A stretch of DNA of 46,222 nt from an uncultured Parvularculaceae bacterium. GTDB lineage: Bacteria > Pseudomonadota > Alphaproteobacteria > Caulobacterales > Parvularculaceae. The notes under the pieces are model-generated. The model was not told the origin of the DNA and did not search any database. It saw only the letters and a program-made list of their open reading frames with translations. Below are positions 34,602 to 44,584 of the stretch, one piece after another. Position 1 is the stretch's first letter; every line of letters starts with the position of its first letter. Position numbers and translations under genes: made by a program. Location of the stretch: contig CAJXLJ010000021.1 of assembly GCA_913055785.1 (NCBI GenBank), positions 1 through 46,222 of the forward strand, read 5' to 3'.

Positions 34602-35947
34602 GAGGCGTCCTGCTTCTTCAGCCACTCTTCCAGCCAGTGGATGTGGTAATCGCCCTTCTGAAATTCCGGATCGTCGACAAGGTCGATGAACAGCGGCAGG
34701 GTTGTTTCGATCCCGACAAACGCCATCTCGGTGAGCGCGCGGCGCAGTCGCGCAATGCAATATTCGCGGTCGTCGCCGAACACGATCAGCTTGCCGATCA
34801 TCGAGTCGTAATAGGGCGGGATCTTGTAGCCCGTATAGACGGCGCTGTCGAAGCGCACGCCCGGTCCGCCGGGCGCGTGGAAAAATTTGATTTCGCCGGG
34901 CGAGGGAACGAAGGTGCGCGGATTTTCCGCGTTGATGCGGCACTCGATTGCGTGGCCGCGGAAGACCACGTCTTTCTGGCTGAAGCTTAAAGGATTGCCG
35001 GCCGCGACGGAAATCTGCTCGCGCACAATGTCGATGCGCGTCACCTGCTCGGTGATCGGATGTTCGACCTGCAGGCGGGTGTTCATTTCGATGAAATAGA
35101 ACTCGCCATTCTCATATAGAAATTCGATGGTGCCGGCGCCGAGATAGCCGAGTTTTTCAATCGCCTTCCTGACCGTCTCGCCGATCTTCTCGCGCTCCTT
35201 GTCTGTGAGCGCCGGCGAGAGCGCTTCTTCAAGCACTTTCTGGTGGCGGCGTTGCAAAGAGCAATCGCGTTCGCCGAGCTGCACGACATTGCCGTGGGAG
35301 TCGGCGATAATCTGCAACTCGATATGGCGCGGCAGTTCGAGGTATTTTTCGAGGTACACCGCGTCGTCGCCGAACGCGGCTTTCGATTCCGCTTTCGCCG
35401 TCGAAATCGCTTCGGCGAGATCGTTTGGCGTCCTGGCGAGCTTCATGCCGCGTCCGCCGCCGCCCGCCGCCGCTTTCACCAGCACCGGATAGCCGATACG
35501 GTCGGCCGCAAGGCGCGCTTCCTCGTAGGTGTGAATCTCGCCGTCCGAGCCCGGCACCAGCGGAATGCCCGCCTTGCCGACCGCTTCCTTGGCGGCGATC
35601 TTGTCGCCCATGACGCGGATGTGATCCGCCTTCGGACCGATAAAGGCGATGTTGTGCGCCTCGACGATGTCGACGAAGCGGGCGTTTTCCGAAAGAAAGC
35701 CGTAGCCGGGGTGAATGGCGTCGGCGCCGGTGATCTCCGCGGCGGAGATAATCGCCGGAATGTTAAGATAGCTGTCTTTGGGCGAGGGCGGGCCGACGCA
35801 GACGCTTTCATCGGCGAGGCGCACATGCATGGCGTTTTCATCCGCCGTCGAATGCACCGCCACGGTGGCGAGCCCTAGCTCCTTGCACGCCCGGTGGATG
35901 CGAAGGGCGATCTCGCCGCGATTGGCGATCAGGACTTTCTTGAACAT
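34598..35947 (-). CDS. accC: Acetyl-CoA carboxylase biotin carboxylase subunit
   Basis: 449 residues, full length. ATP-grasp enzyme that carboxylates biotin on AccB for fatty-acid synthesis. Landmarks: [30 protein letters not shown], the glycine-rich loop [54 protein letters not shown] and [11 protein letters not shown]. Forty-three bases behind accB in an aroQ / accB / accC order. Convergent with the efflux permease gene. Confidence 0.97.
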   Translation of the reverse strand: MFKKVLIANRGEIALRIHRACKELGLATVAVHSTADENAMHVRLADESVCVGPPSPKDSYLNIPAIISAAEITGADAIHPGYGFLSENARFVDIVEAHNIAFIGPKADHIRVMGDKIAAKEAVGKAGIPLVPGSDGEIHTYEEARLAADRIGYPVLVKAAAGGGGRGMKLARTPNDLAEAISTAKAESKAAFGDDAVYLEKYLELPRHIELQIIADSHGNVVQLGERDCSLQRRHQKVLEEALSPALTDKEREKIGETVRKAIEKLGYLGAGTIEFLYENGEFYFIEMNTRLQVEHPITEQVTRIDIVREQISVAAGNPLSFSQKDVVFRGHAIECRINAENPRTFVPSPGEIKFFHAPGGPGVRFDSAVYTGYKIPPYYDSMIGKLIVFGDDREYCIARLRRALTEMAFVGIETTLPLFIDLVDDPEFQKGDYHIHWLEEWLKKQDAS

Positions 35948-35990
35948 TGCGTTTCCGTCAATCGGCGCCGCCGGGCGGCCGGAGTTACTA

Positions 35991-36464
35991 TTATTCGATG
36001 ATGCAAAGCGGCTCGTCGAATTCCACGGGCTGGGAGTCGCTGACGAGAATTTTCGTCACGGTCCCGGCGCGCGGCGCGGTGATCGGGTTCATGGTTTTCA
36101 TCGCCTCGACGATCATCAGCGTCTGGCCTTCAGAGACGTTCGCGCCTTCCGAGGTGAACGGCGCCGCGCCGGGAGAAGGCGAGAGATAGGCGGTGCCGAC
36201 CATCGGCGAGCGTACCGCGCCCGGATGATCGCCGGCCGCCGGCGCTGCTGCAGGCGCGGACGCCGGGGCGGCGGGGACCGCCGCCGGAGCGGGCGCTGCG
36301 GCGACGTTCATCTGCGCCACGCCGCCCTGGCGCGAAACGCGCAGGCGCACGGCGTCTTTTTCGATTTCGATTTCCGTCAGGCCGGTTTCTTCCAGAATGG
36401 CGGCCAGTTCTCTGATCCAGGCCGATTCCAGGTCGCGTTCGTTCTTGTCGTTCTTTCCCGCCAT
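35991..36464 (-). CDS. accB: Acetyl-CoA carboxylase biotin carboxyl carrier protein
   Basis: 157 residues from ATG 36464 (AGAGG close upstream), the usual length; the frame reaches TTG 36497. N-terminal helix-rich segment, then a 35-residue Ala/Pro linker, then the biotinyl domain (about 80-157) with EAMKTMN, whose Lys receives biotin. Carries CO2 from AccC to the carboxyltransferase. Between aroQ and accC. Confidence 0.96.
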   Translation of the reverse strand: MAGKNDKNERDLESAWIRELAAILEETGLTEIEIEKDAVRLRVSRQGGVAQMNVAAAPAPAAVPAAPASAPAAAPAAGDHPGAVRSPMVGTAYLSPSPGAAPFTSEGANVSEGQTLMIVEAMKTMNPITAPRAGTVTKILVSDSQPVEFDEPLCIIE

Positions 36465-36529
36465 GCCTCTTCCGTTCTGATTATTGATCGCCCCCAAGAC
36501 CAGTTCCGCCCGGTTATGGGTCAGGGGCT

Positions 36530-36967
36530 TTAAACAAGGGTTTTAATCGCATCAAGGGCCAAACGATAGCCTTTCGCCCCAAAGCCCATAATGACCCCGT
36601 TCACCGCCTCGGCGGTGAGGGATTTTCGCCGATATTCCTCTCTGGCGTGTATATTGGAGAGGTGGAGCTCGATTTTGGGGATCGAGGCGGCTTTCAGCGC
36701 GTCGAGAAGCGCGATCGAGGTGTGGGTGTAGGCGCCGGGATTGATGATCAGGCCTGAGCCCTTGGCGTCCGCCTCCTGCACCCAGTCGACCAGCGTTCCC
36801 TCATTGTTCGATTGCCGGAACTCCACCGTCAGTCCCAGCGTCTTCGCCTGGGCTTTCACGTCCGCCTCGATATCGGCGAGGGTTTCGCGCCCATAGACAT
36901 CGGGCTCGCGCGCGCCGAGCAGGTTGAGATTGGGCCCGTTGAGGACATAGACCGGTTTTGACGCCAT
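36530..36967 (-). CDS. aroQ: Type II 3-dehydroquinate dehydratase
   Basis: 145 residues from ATG 36967, which has GGGAA upstream; a GTG at 36994 would add nine residues of no family character. It dehydrates 3-dehydroquinate in the shikimate pathway as a dodecamer. Landmarks: [17 protein letters not shown] with the catalytic tyrosine of the flexible lid near the end of this run, [45 protein letters not shown] (catalytic His in HLSN). First gene of the accB / accC operon and divergent from thiS. Confidence 0.96.
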   Translation of the reverse strand: MASKPVYVLNGPNLNLLGAREPDVYGRETLADIEADVKAQAKTLGLTVEFRQSNNEGTLVDWVQEADAKGSGLIINPGAYTHTSIALLDALKAASIPKIELHLSNIHAREEYRRKSLTAEAVNGVIMGFGAKGYRLALDAIKTLV

Positions 36968-37061
36968 AAACTTCCCGCCAGCCGTTTCTTGCACGGCCTT
37001 AAGCGCCTACATATAGGGGGCGTTGAACGCAAGCCGCAACAAGAGAAGAGACTGAATTTCC

Positions 37062-37262
37062 ATGGAGATTACCGTTAACGGCGAGACCAGACGCATCGAG
37101 GCGGCCGCGACGCTCGCCTCGCTTCTCGCGACGCTGGAGATCGAGCCGAGAAAAATCGCCATCGAGCGCAATCTCGAAATTGTGCCGAAGTCGCTCTATG
37201 GCGAGACCGCGCTTGCCGACGGCGACCGGATCGAAATCGTGCAGTTCGTGGGCGGAGGGTGA
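37062..37262 (+). CDS. thiS: Sulfur carrier protein ThiS
   Basis: 66 residues, ubiquitin-like. MEITVNGE at the start, the [20 protein letters not shown] core and a C-terminal Gly-Gly-Gly end, the last Gly being the residue adenylated and thiocarboxylated to deliver sulfur to the thiazole. thiG begins five bases after the stop. The 94-base gap from aroQ shows no TPP riboswitch. Confidence 0.95.
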   Translation: MEITVNGETRRIEAAATLASLLATLEIEPRKIAIERNLEIVPKSLYGETALADGDRIEIVQFVGGG

Positions 37263-37266
37263 TGAG

Positions 37267-38037
37267 ATGACTGAATTGCTTGAAGTGGCGGGCCGCAAGT
37301 TTTCATCGCGCCTCATCATCGGCACCGGCAAATACGAGACTTATCAGCAGAACGCTGAAGCCGCGGAAGCCGCGGGCGCGGAGATGGTGACGGTCGCGGT
37401 GCGCCGCGTGAACCTCACCGACAAAGACAAGCCGATGCTGGTCGATTTTCTCGACCCGGAGAAATACGTTTATTTACCGAACACCGCCGGCTGCTTCACC
37501 GCTGAAGATGCGATCCGGACCTTGCGTCTGGCGCGCGAGGCGGGCGGCTGGGAGCTTGTGAAGCTCGAAGTCCTTTCCGACCAGAAGACCCTTTACCCCG
37601 ACATGGAGGAAACCCTCCGCGCCGCGAAGCTTTTGATCAAGGACGGTTTCGACGTCATGGTCTACTGTTCGGACGACCCTGTTTACGCACGAAAGCTCGA
37701 AGACGCGGGCTGCTGTGCGATCATGCCCTTGGGCTCGCTGATCGGCTCCGGCCTCGGCATCATCAATCCGGTCAATATCCGCCTCATCGTCGAGCAATCC
37801 TCCGTGCCCGTCATTGTCGACGCCGGCGTCGGCACGGCGTCCGACGCGGCGGTCGCGATGGAACTGGGGTGCGACGGCGTTTTGATGAACACCGCCATTG
37901 CGGAAGCCAAAGACCCTATCCTGATGGCGTCGGCCATGAAGCACGCGGTGATCGCCGGGCGCGAGGCCTATCTCGCGGGGCGCATGCCGAAAAAGCGCTA
38001 TGCCGATCCGTCATCGCCATTGGCGGGACTGATTTAG
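37267..38037 (+). CDS. thiG: Thiazole synthase ThiG
   Basis: 256 residues, TIM barrel. It joins the ThiS thiocarboxylate, dehydroglycine from ThiO and deoxyxylulose phosphate into the thiamine thiazole. Landmarks: [10 protein letters not shown], Schiff-base Lys99 in [47 protein letters not shown] and the C-terminal [21 protein letters not shown] 37267 is chosen over in-frame extensions into thiS because the latter have no family residues. thiO is at 21650, and no thiE or thiC is present. Confidence 0.96.
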   Translation: MTELLEVAGRKFSSRLIIGTGKYETYQQNAEAAEAAGAEMVTVAVRRVNLTDKDKPMLVDFLDPEKYVYLPNTAGCFTAEDAIRTLRLAREAGGWELVKLEVLSDQKTLYPDMEETLRAAKLLIKDGFDVMVYCSDDPVYARKLEDAGCCAIMPLGSLIGSGLGIINPVNIRLIVEQSSVPVIVDAGVGTASDAAVAMELGCDGVLMNTAIAEAKDPILMASAMKHAVIAGREAYLAGRMPKKRYADPSSPLAGLI

Positions 38038-38211
38038 GAATGCCGAAATGAGCGCTGCGCTCAATCAGTATTCATAAAGTCCGGTCCAGTAATTCTGTTC
38101 AAAGCGGGTCTTGCATATGGGGTGGCCGCCGCCATGTGATGCGCGACGCCATTGCCGCTTCGCATGTTGAACAATAGATGGGCTCAGCCTCTTCCCGAAA
38201 GGACCCCGCCA

Positions 38212-39084
38212 GTGACTGACACAGCCGACTATACGCCGCCGAAAGTCTGGAAATGGGAAAAGGAAAGCGGCGGCCAGTTCGCCTCGATCAACCGGCCGAT
38301 CGCCGGCCCGACGCATGAGAAAGAACTGCCGGCCGGCGCGCATCCCTTGCAGCTTTATTCGCTGGCGACGCCGAATGGCGTCAAGGCGACGATCATGCTG
38401 GAGGAATTGCTCGCCGCAGGGCATGACGCCGAATACGACGCATGGCTTATTGACATCAATGAAGGCGATCAGTTCTCGTCCGGTTTTGTGGCGGTCAATC
38501 CGAACTCCAAAATCCCGGCGCTCCTCGACCGCTCGACGGAACAGCCGACGCGGGTGTTCGAATCCGGATCGATCCTGCTTTATCTCGCCGAGAAATTCGG
38601 CGCTTTCCTGCCGACGGACCATCACAAACGCACGGAATGTCTCAACTGGCTGTTCTGGCAGATGGGATCGGCGCCGTTTCTGGGCGGCGGCTTCGGGCAT
38701 TTCTACAGATACGCGCCGGTGAAGATCGAATACGCAATTGACCGCTACACGATGGAAGTGAAACGCCAGCTCGACGTGCTCAATCGCCACCTTGCGGACA
38801 ATGAATATATATGCGGCGATGAATACACCATCGCCGACATGGCGATCTTCCCGTGGTACGGTGCCGTTTTGACTGGCGCGGCCTATGAGGCGGCGGAGTT
38901 TCTGGACGCACAGATTTACGAAAACGCGCTTCGCTGGACGGCGAAGGTTTACGCGCGCGACGCGGTGAAGCGCGGCGCCATGGTGAACCGCCGGTGGGGC
39001 GCGCCTGAAGGCCAGCTTCGCGAGCGCCACCATGCGAGCGATTTCGAGACCAGGACCTGGGACAAGGTCGGACCGGCCGAATAG
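38212..39084 (+). CDS. yghU: Glutathione-dependent disulfide-bond oxidoreductase YghU
   Basis: 290 residues, GST superfamily. Recalled E. coli YghU runs parallel along most of the length: PKVWKWEKESGGQFASINRP, GPTHEKELP, HPLQLYSLATPNGVK, NPNSKIPAL, RVFESGSILLYLAEKFG, GGGFGHFYRYAPVKIEY and EYTIADMAIFPW. Nu-class GSTs of this type bind two glutathiones and reduce disulfides. The start is GTG 38212 with AGGA eight bases before it; the frame is open to 38152 but without a site. Stands alone. Confidence 0.93.
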   Translation: MTDTADYTPPKVWKWEKESGGQFASINRPIAGPTHEKELPAGAHPLQLYSLATPNGVKATIMLEELLAAGHDAEYDAWLIDINEGDQFSSGFVAVNPNSKIPALLDRSTEQPTRVFESGSILLYLAEKFGAFLPTDHHKRTECLNWLFWQMGSAPFLGGGFGHFYRYAPVKIEYAIDRYTMEVKRQLDVLNRHLADNEYICGDEYTIADMAIFPWYGAVLTGAAYEAAEFLDAQIYENALRWTAKVYARDAVKRGAMVNRRWGAPEGQLRERHHASDFETRTWDKVGPAE

Positions 39085-39178
39085 GCCCCGAGCTGCGCGC
39101 AGCGCCATATCGACGCTTTCATAATCGGGACTGATCTGGGATCTGTTCCTTTTCCCCGGCGCCGCTTATGAATGGCGT

Positions 39179-40960
39179 ATGGGCGGGCAGTCGGACGGTC
39201 AGGTTTTCATCTCCTATTCCCATGCGGATGTTGAGCATGCGCGGGCGCTGAAGGATGCGCTTAAAGAACATGGCTATAATGTCTGGTGGGATGAAGACCT
39301 CGTCGCCGATGAAGCCTACCGCATCAAGATCGGCGAGGTGATCGAGGCGTCGGCGTCGGTAATCGTCATCTGGTCCGAGACAGCCGTACAATCCCACTGG
39401 GTTCGCGAAGAGGCGCATTCCGGCATCATGAACGGCAAGCTGGTGGCGGCGTGCGTTCCCGGTTTCAGCATGACCAAGATCCCCTACGGGTTCCGTGAGC
39501 TGCACACCATGCCGGTGACCGAGCCGGAAGCGATTTTGCCGGCGCTTGCGCGTGCGGGCGTTCGGGTCGCAGCGCCGGCGGCGCAACAACCCGCCGCCGC
39601 CTTGCCGGCGCAGGCTGCAACAACCGGCATTCCGCAATCGTTGATCGCCATCGCGATTTTCATTGTCGCTTCGATGATCGGTTTTACCATGATCGCCGTC
39701 GCCAGCATGATCGATATCGGCTGGCTCCGCTGGGTTCCTGTCGCTGGCGCCGAACGCCTGGACGCCGGCTCGAAGGAAGTCGGGTTTTTCATGACGCTCA
39801 ACTGGAGTCTTGTCGTGACAGTGCTGATGCCCGTCGCGTGGACCCTGATGTTCCTGTCGCTCGCCGAAGCGCGACGCGCATCGATCGAGATGGTGCGCCG
39901 GCGCATGCTGGTGACGACCGATTTGAAACCCGTCACGCCCGACAATCCCGGTTTTGTCAGAATGCAAAAACATATCCGGATGTTTGTAACCGGCGGCATT
40001 GCGATCGTGACGGCGTTGGCGCTGGCGCTCTCCTACGCTGACTATGTGCAGGTTTCGGGAAACGTTTACGGCGACGCGGAGATGGCGGAAAAGCTGAATG
40101 TCATCGGTGCCGGCGGCGTGCCGCTCGACGATCCCGATATTGAGCGGGACTGGTCGGTGGCGGCGTTCCTTACGACGGACAAGCCGGCCAGTATCGATCC
40201 GGCGCTCAATCGCGCCTTCACCCTGTTCGCCTATCTGATTTATGTGGGGGCGGGCATTGGCTCCCTGTTCTCGTTCGGTCTCGTGTTTATGGGGCTCGGA
40301 ACAACGTTCATGAATGGCGTTGCGCAAAATTATGGCCTCGCAATCCTCCCGGATATCGATTCAGACGACAGGCGTTGCGGGTTCGAGGTTGTGCAGACGT
40401 TTTTCGCCTATGCTCTCGCGGTAGCTTTTATCGCCTGCATCATCTGTTACCTGATCGTGGTGCAGAATGCGTATCTGCGCAGCCCTGATGCGAGTCTTTT
40501 CGCTTTCCTTGCCCCCGATCTTGCCGCGTTTGGAGATGCGGCGTCTGCGCCTGCGAAGATCGATGCGCTGACCGGCTTTCTGTTCGCGGGAACCGTTTCA
40601 AGTAGCGCATCGCAAAACGTCTATATCTGGATCTTCGAATTCTTCATTGTCTTTGTTTTTATCGGCGGGTTTACGCTGCTTCTGAGGCAGGGCGCGCACA
40701 ATGGTAGAAAAATCGTCCTGAACGAACTTCGCGCCATTGGCTTCGCCCGTCTTCAACTGCTGACCGGAAAAAGCGAAGGGGAGATCGCTTCAAGGCTGAA
40801 CGGCATGAACGTCTGGCCGCTGCGTTATCCGGGCTTGAAAGCGAGTTTTGCAATTGTGGCGTTTCTGGCGCTGAGTTTCGTGTTTTATAAACTGGGCGCT
40901 TTGATCATGCTGGGCTTGTCAGTATGGCTGCACTTCGCACTGTGGCGATCATCGGAGTAG
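39179..40960 (+). CDS. TIR-domain multi-pass membrane protein
   Basis: 593 residues. N-terminal TIR domain about 7-125: QVFISYSHADVEHARAL (box 1), YNVWWDEDL, VIVIWSETAVQSHWVREEA with the likely catalytic Glu77 or Glu78, and PYGFREL. An Ala/Pro linker (about 128-150) leads to about seven membrane helices (about 153-178, 202-226, 266-288, 346-372, 404-428, 481-503, 555-585). Bacterial TIR domains are often NAD-cleaving or signal-making effectors; whether this one is active cannot be told. There is no strong ribosome site. The next gene starts nine bases beyond the stop and encodes an anchored EEP hydrolase, so the two look like a functional pair. No recognised sensor or STAND ATPase is attached. 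Confidence 0.85.
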   Translation: MGGQSDGQVFISYSHADVEHARALKDALKEHGYNVWWDEDLVADEAYRIKIGEVIEASASVIVIWSETAVQSHWVREEAHSGIMNGKLVAACVPGFSMTKIPYGFRELHTMPVTEPEAILPALARAGVRVAAPAAQQPAAALPAQAATTGIPQSLIAIAIFIVASMIGFTMIAVASMIDIGWLRWVPVAGAERLDAGSKEVGFFMTLNWSLVVTVLMPVAWTLMFLSLAEARRASIEMVRRRMLVTTDLKPVTPDNPGFVRMQKHIRMFVTGGIAIVTALALALSYADYVQVSGNVYGDAEMAEKLNVIGAGGVPLDDPDIERDWSVAAFLTTDKPASIDPALNRAFTLFAYLIYVGAGIGSLFSFGLVFMGLGTTFMNGVAQNYGLAILPDIDSDDRRCGFEVVQTFFAYALAVAFIACIICYLIVVQNAYLRSPDASLFAFLAPDLAAFGDAASAPAKIDALTGFLFAGTVSSSASQNVYIWIFEFFIVFVFIGGFTLLLRQGAHNGRKIVLNELRAIGFARLQLLTGKSEGEIASRLNGMNVWPLRYPGLKASFAIVAFLALSFVFYKLGALIMLGLSVWLHFALWRSSE

Positions 40961-40968
40961 GGGCGGAA

Positions 40969-42012
40969 ATGCGACGCGCGCGAACCATTTTAGTGATCCC
41001 GATAGTGTTGCTCGCGGCGTGGATCGCTGCGCTCGTCGCCGCGAATCGGTTCTATACGCCGCCTGCGCTCGAACACACTGAAGTCGCCGGGCGGTCATCG
41101 GATGCGCCGTTGCCGGCGGAAGGATTTCGTATCACCACATGGAATGTCGGTTACGCCGGCATGGGCGAGGAAGCGGATTTTATCATGGACGGCGGCGAGC
41201 AGGCGCGGCCGGAAAACGCCAGCCTGGTCGAGAAAAATGCAGCCGGAATCGCCGGCTATCTAACGGGAAACCCGGCGGATATCTTCCTGTTTCAGGAAAC
41301 GGCGGCGCCGTCGTCGAACAATTTCCGGTACGATCTGAATGCAAAACTCAAGGCGACGCTCTCCGGATATCAGCATACTTTCGCCGCCGATGCGGAAACA
41401 CGGCTCGTGCCGCCGCCGCTTGACGTCCATGTCGGCAATATGATTTTCAGCAAATACGCCGTGACGGGAGCGGAACTGCGCGCGCTGCCGCAGGAACCGA
41501 CATATGTCTACGGCCTGTTCCGAAAGTCCTACGCCATGCAGGTCATGCGCTTGTCGGACGCGGCGGGCAGGCGATGGGTTATCGTCAATCTGCATCTCTC
41601 CGCCTTCGACAGCGATGAGCATCATGTTCGTGAAAAGCAGCTCATGGCGGTCATGGATTTCGCCAAGTCGGAGTATGAACGCGGCGCGCATGTGATTGTC
41701 GGCGGCGACTGGAACCTGCGGCTTGCACCGGTTGAATTCGCGCACAAGACGCCCGAACCGTTTCTGTTCTGGATTCGCGATCTGCCGTCGGATGCAACGC
41801 CGCAAGGCTGGCGATGGGCGCTCGATACGTCCCGGCCGACCGTCAGGACGGCGCACCAGCCTTACGTTAAGGGCGAGAATGCAACGCTCATCATTGACGG
41901 CTTTCTATGCTCGCCGAATGTAGAATTCGACGCCGTCTCGACGGCGAATCTGGGCTTTCAATACACCGATCACCACCCGGTCGCCATGAACGCACGAAGC
42001 CGGCAGGAATAG
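40969..42012 (+). CDS. Membrane-anchored endonuclease/exonuclease/phosphatase (EEP) family protein
   Basis: 347 residues from ATG 40969 (AGGGG upstream, nine bases after the TIR stop). N-terminal helix (about 6-24), so it is probably held at the outer face of the inner membrane. The EEP catalytic set is complete: Asn59 (TTWNVGY), Glu110 (FLFQET), His209 (VNLHLS), Asp247 and Asn249 (GGDWN), Asp310 (IIDGFL), Asp334 and His335 (TDHHPV). The family includes DNases, sphingomyelinases and inositol-phosphate phosphatases, so the substrate is open; a periplasmic location would favour lipid or extracellular nucleic acid. Second gene of the TIR pair; followed by a bidirectional terminator. Confidence 0.87.
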   Translation: MRRARTILVIPIVLLAAWIAALVAANRFYTPPALEHTEVAGRSSDAPLPAEGFRITTWNVGYAGMGEEADFIMDGGEQARPENASLVEKNAAGIAGYLTGNPADIFLFQETAAPSSNNFRYDLNAKLKATLSGYQHTFAADAETRLVPPPLDVHVGNMIFSKYAVTGAELRALPQEPTYVYGLFRKSYAMQVMRLSDAAGRRWVIVNLHLSAFDSDEHHVREKQLMAVMDFAKSEYERGAHVIVGGDWNLRLAPVEFAHKTPEPFLFWIRDLPSDATPQGWRWALDTSRPTVRTAHQPYVKGENATLIIDGFLCSPNVEFDAVSTANLGFQYTDHHPVAMNARSRQE

Positions 42013-42121
42013 GGCGGCCAAAGCAGGCTTTCGATCATTGCAAATCGGTCTGCCTGAACTTTGCGGGCGTTGAATGATTTCAATCGAAGGATAATGCGGG
42101 CGCGCCGTCACGGGGCGTCAC

Positions 42122-42148
42122 AAAAAACGGCCCCCGAAGGGGCCGTTT
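42122..42148 (-). terminator. Strong rho-independent terminator of the SulP operon
   Basis: AAACGGCCCC (42125-42134), loop CGAA, GGGGCCGTTT (42139-42148). On the minus strand the stem is followed by six T residues (42127-42122), 27 bases beyond the SulP stop. The short TTT on the plus strand may also help end the TIR/EEP transcript. Confidence 0.9.
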
Positions 42149-42174
42149 CACGTAATTCGACTGCAGGCCTCGCC

Positions 42175-43863
42175 TCAGGTTGCGGCAAGCGCGTTTTCGG
42201 CGGCGGCTTGGCCGCCATCTTCGTTTTCTGCTTCGATCTTCCGGGCTGCGGCTTTCAACGCTTCTATCCGGGTTGGGTAGCGCGTATCCGCTGGCACGCA
42301 ATGGTCCGCGTTGAGGCCTGCAAGAATCTCGCGGACTTTCTCGTTCATGCCGGTGATATAAACCGTCTTGCCGGCGCCTTTCGCATCGCAGGCGATAGTC
42401 TCGACCGCCCGGGCCGCGGATACGTCGATAAACGGTACGCGAGAAAAGTCGAGAATAAGCGCGCTTGTTCCTTTTTTCACCCGCTCACGTACATGGTGTC
42501 CGACATCTGCAGCGGCGCCGAAGCTTAGCGGTCCGCCGAAATCGAACATTGTGATGCGCCCTTTCGAGTTGGCGAGGAGCGTACGCTCTTCCTCCGTGGT
42601 GATGCGCGGGGTCGCCTCGCCTATGGCTTTGAGTTGGTCATCGGCCATTTTCTTGACGAAGGCGAGGGCGGCGAGGACGACGCCGACAGCGACGGCGGTG
42701 ATGAGGTCGACGAAGACCGTCAAGATCAGGACGAGCGTCATCAGTGCGAGATCCCAGCGCGGCCCCTTATGCGCGCGCTTTAGGTAGGAAAAGTCGACAA
42801 TATCGTAGCCGACCTTGACGAGAATGCCGGCCAGTACGGCATGAGGGATTTTCGCTGCGAGCGGGGCGAGGCTTACGACCACAGCCAGAAGCAGGAGAGA
42901 GTGAAGCATGCCGGATAGCTTTGTCAGGCCTCCGGAGCGAATATTGACGACGGTGCGCATGGTGGCGCCGGCGCCGGGAATCGCACCGAATAACCCGGCG
43001 ATCGTATTGCCGAGACCTTGCCCGATCAGCTCGCGATCTGAGTTATGCCGCGTTCGCGTCATGTTGTCGGCGACAAGCGAGGTCAAGAGACTGTCGAGCG
43101 AACCTAAGACTGCGAGGATAAATGCAGCTTCAAGCACGATCAAAAACGACTCTTGCGAAAACGCGGGCGTTACGAATGACGGAAAGCCGGTAGGTATCTC
43201 GCCGAGGATTGGCGCCCCCGGAATGAAAAGGCTGAGCAGGGTTCCGATCACCAGCGCCGCCAGCGCTCCCGGCACATACTTGCTCCAGTTTTTCGGCCAG
43301 GTGAAAATCACCGTTAATGTGGCTGCGCCAATCGCGAGCGCCGCCCAGTTCGGGCTGATGATCGCGCTCGGAATGGCGGACAAGGCGGGAATGGTGCCGC
43401 CTGCATCCGGCTCATGACCGAAAAGACGCGAGAGCTGCAAGGCGATGATGATGCAGCCGATGCCGCTCATGAAGCCGGAGATAACAGGATAAGGCACGAG
43501 GCGGATATATTGGCCGAGCTTGAAGACCCCGAAAGCCACCTGCAACAGTCCCGCGAGCACTACGGCTGCGAAGATCAAACCCGGATTTCCGCTCAGAGAT
43601 GCGTAAACGCCGGCGAAAACAACGACCATCGGGCCGGTCGGTCCCGAAATCTGCGAGCCGGTGCCGCCAAACAGTGCGGCGAAGAAACCGACGAAAATGG
43701 CGCCCCACAAACCGGCGATCGGACCGGCGCCCGACGCCTCGCCGAAGGCCAGTGCGAGCGGAAGCGCGACGACGCCGGCGGTGACGCCGCCGAAAATATC
43801 GCCTTTCAGGTTGGACAAATCGAGCACCCGCGCGAGCGGACGTGCTGACGTTGAAGACGTCAT
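42175..43863 (-). CDS. SulP-family anion transporter (probable bicarbonate transporter)
   Basis: 562 residues from ATG 43863, with AGGAG eight bases upstream; the frame is open to 43905. SLC26/SulP transport domain (about 15-415): GDIFGGVTAGVVALPLALAFG, ISGPTGPMVV, FMSGIGCIII, ELIGQGLGNTIAGLFGAIPGAGATMRTVVN. A C-terminal STAS domain (about 445-545, SALILDFSRVPFIDVSAARA) and an acidic/Ala tail follow. Thirty bases behind a beta-carbonic anhydrase gene, so bicarbonate uptake with CO2 interconversion is likelier than sulfate transport; Na+ dependence as in BicA is possible but not shown. Confidence 0.88.
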   Translation of the reverse strand: MTSSTSARPLARVLDLSNLKGDIFGGVTAGVVALPLALAFGEASGAGPIAGLWGAIFVGFFAALFGGTGSQISGPTGPMVVVFAGVYASLSGNPGLIFAAVVLAGLLQVAFGVFKLGQYIRLVPYPVISGFMSGIGCIIIALQLSRLFGHEPDAGGTIPALSAIPSAIISPNWAALAIGAATLTVIFTWPKNWSKYVPGALAALVIGTLLSLFIPGAPILGEIPTGFPSFVTPAFSQESFLIVLEAAFILAVLGSLDSLLTSLVADNMTRTRHNSDRELIGQGLGNTIAGLFGAIPGAGATMRTVVNIRSGGLTKLSGMLHSLLLLAVVVSLAPLAAKIPHAVLAGILVKVGYDIVDFSYLKRAHKGPRWDLALMTLVLILTVFVDLITAVAVGVVLAALAFVKKMADDQLKAIGEATPRITTEEERTLLANSKGRITMFDFGGPLSFGAAADVGHHVRERVKKGTSALILDFSRVPFIDVSAARAVETIACDAKGAGKTVYITGMNEKVREILAGLNADHCVPADTRYPTRIEALKAAARKIEAENEDGGQAAAENALAAT

Positions 43864-43892
43864 GCTGTTAACTCCTGATTGTACGGGCTGAT

Positions 43893-44561
43893 TTATGCGG
43901 CGCATTCATGCGAAGACAGGATCTTCGCCACTTCCGAAGCATAGCGTTTGTTGACCGGCTCAAACGCATTCGAAGCCTCGTCATAAGCATGCACTTCGCC
44001 GGTCTTGATATCATAGACCCAGCCGTGGAGACGGAGATCGCCCTTGGCCAGGCGGGCCGCGACGCTCGGGTGCGTTTTTAGGTGCTGAAGCTGAAGGATG
44101 ACATTTTGCTCCAGCAGTAGATTCATGCGTTCGCTTTCGCTCATGTCGGCGCCGATTTCTTCAACGACATGCACCGCAGCACGCGAATAGCCGAGCCATT
44201 CCTTCACATGCGGCAGTTTCTCCAGCGCTGCAGGGTTCATCGCGCCTTTCATGGCGCCGCATTCGGTGTGTCCACACACGACGATATGCGGCACTTTCAG
44301 GGCGGATACGGCAAATTCGATTGAAGCCGTCATGCCGCCGGTGTGTTGCGTGTGTGGAGGGACGATATTGCCCGCGTTTCGGCAGATGAAAAGTTCGCCG
44401 GGCTCAGTCTGTGTAATCATCGCGGTTTCGATGCGCGAATCCGAACAGGTGATGAAGAGAGCCTCGGGCGATTGGCCGAGACTGAGTTCTTCAAACAGGT
44501 CTTTCTTGTCCGGGTAAATTTCGTTCTGAAACTTCACGACGCCGGCGGCGAAGCGGGGCAT
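43893..44561 (-). CDS. Beta-carbonic anhydrase
   Basis: 222 residues. Zinc ligands Cys39, His98 and Cys101 with the Asp41-Arg43 dyad (TCSDSRIE, VVCGHTECGAM). Also GELFICRNAGNIVPP and a C-terminal LHGWVYDIKTGEV strand, both typical of the family. Converts CO2 and bicarbonate; cytoplasmic, no signal peptide. AGGAGATAGACA precedes the ATG. Middle gene of ArsR / carbonic anhydrase / SulP, with gaps of 23 and 29 bases. Confidence 0.95.
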   Translation of the reverse strand: MPRFAAGVVKFQNEIYPDKKDLFEELSLGQSPEALFITCSDSRIETAMITQTEPGELFICRNAGNIVPPHTQHTGGMTASIEFAVSALKVPHIVVCGHTECGAMKGAMNPAALEKLPHVKEWLGYSRAAVHVVEEIGADMSESERMNLLLEQNVILQLQHLKTHPSVAARLAKGDLRLHGWVYDIKTGEVHAYDEASNAFEPVNKRYASEVAKILSSHECAA

Positions 44562-44584
44562 TGTCTATCTCCTGTTTTGTTTGG

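Noticed and set aside
36968-37061. TPP riboswitch before thiS
   Set aside because: The gap is only 94 bases and the conserved TPP core (CTGAGA and the ACCTGATC-type element) is absent. The same holds for the gap before thiO.
38065-39108. A 347-codon minus-strand frame
   Set aside because: Antisense shadow of yghU, which matches its family over its whole length.
39119-40327. A 402-codon minus-strand frame
   Set aside because: His/Arg-rich antisense shadow of the TIR gene; the TIR motifs decide the strand.
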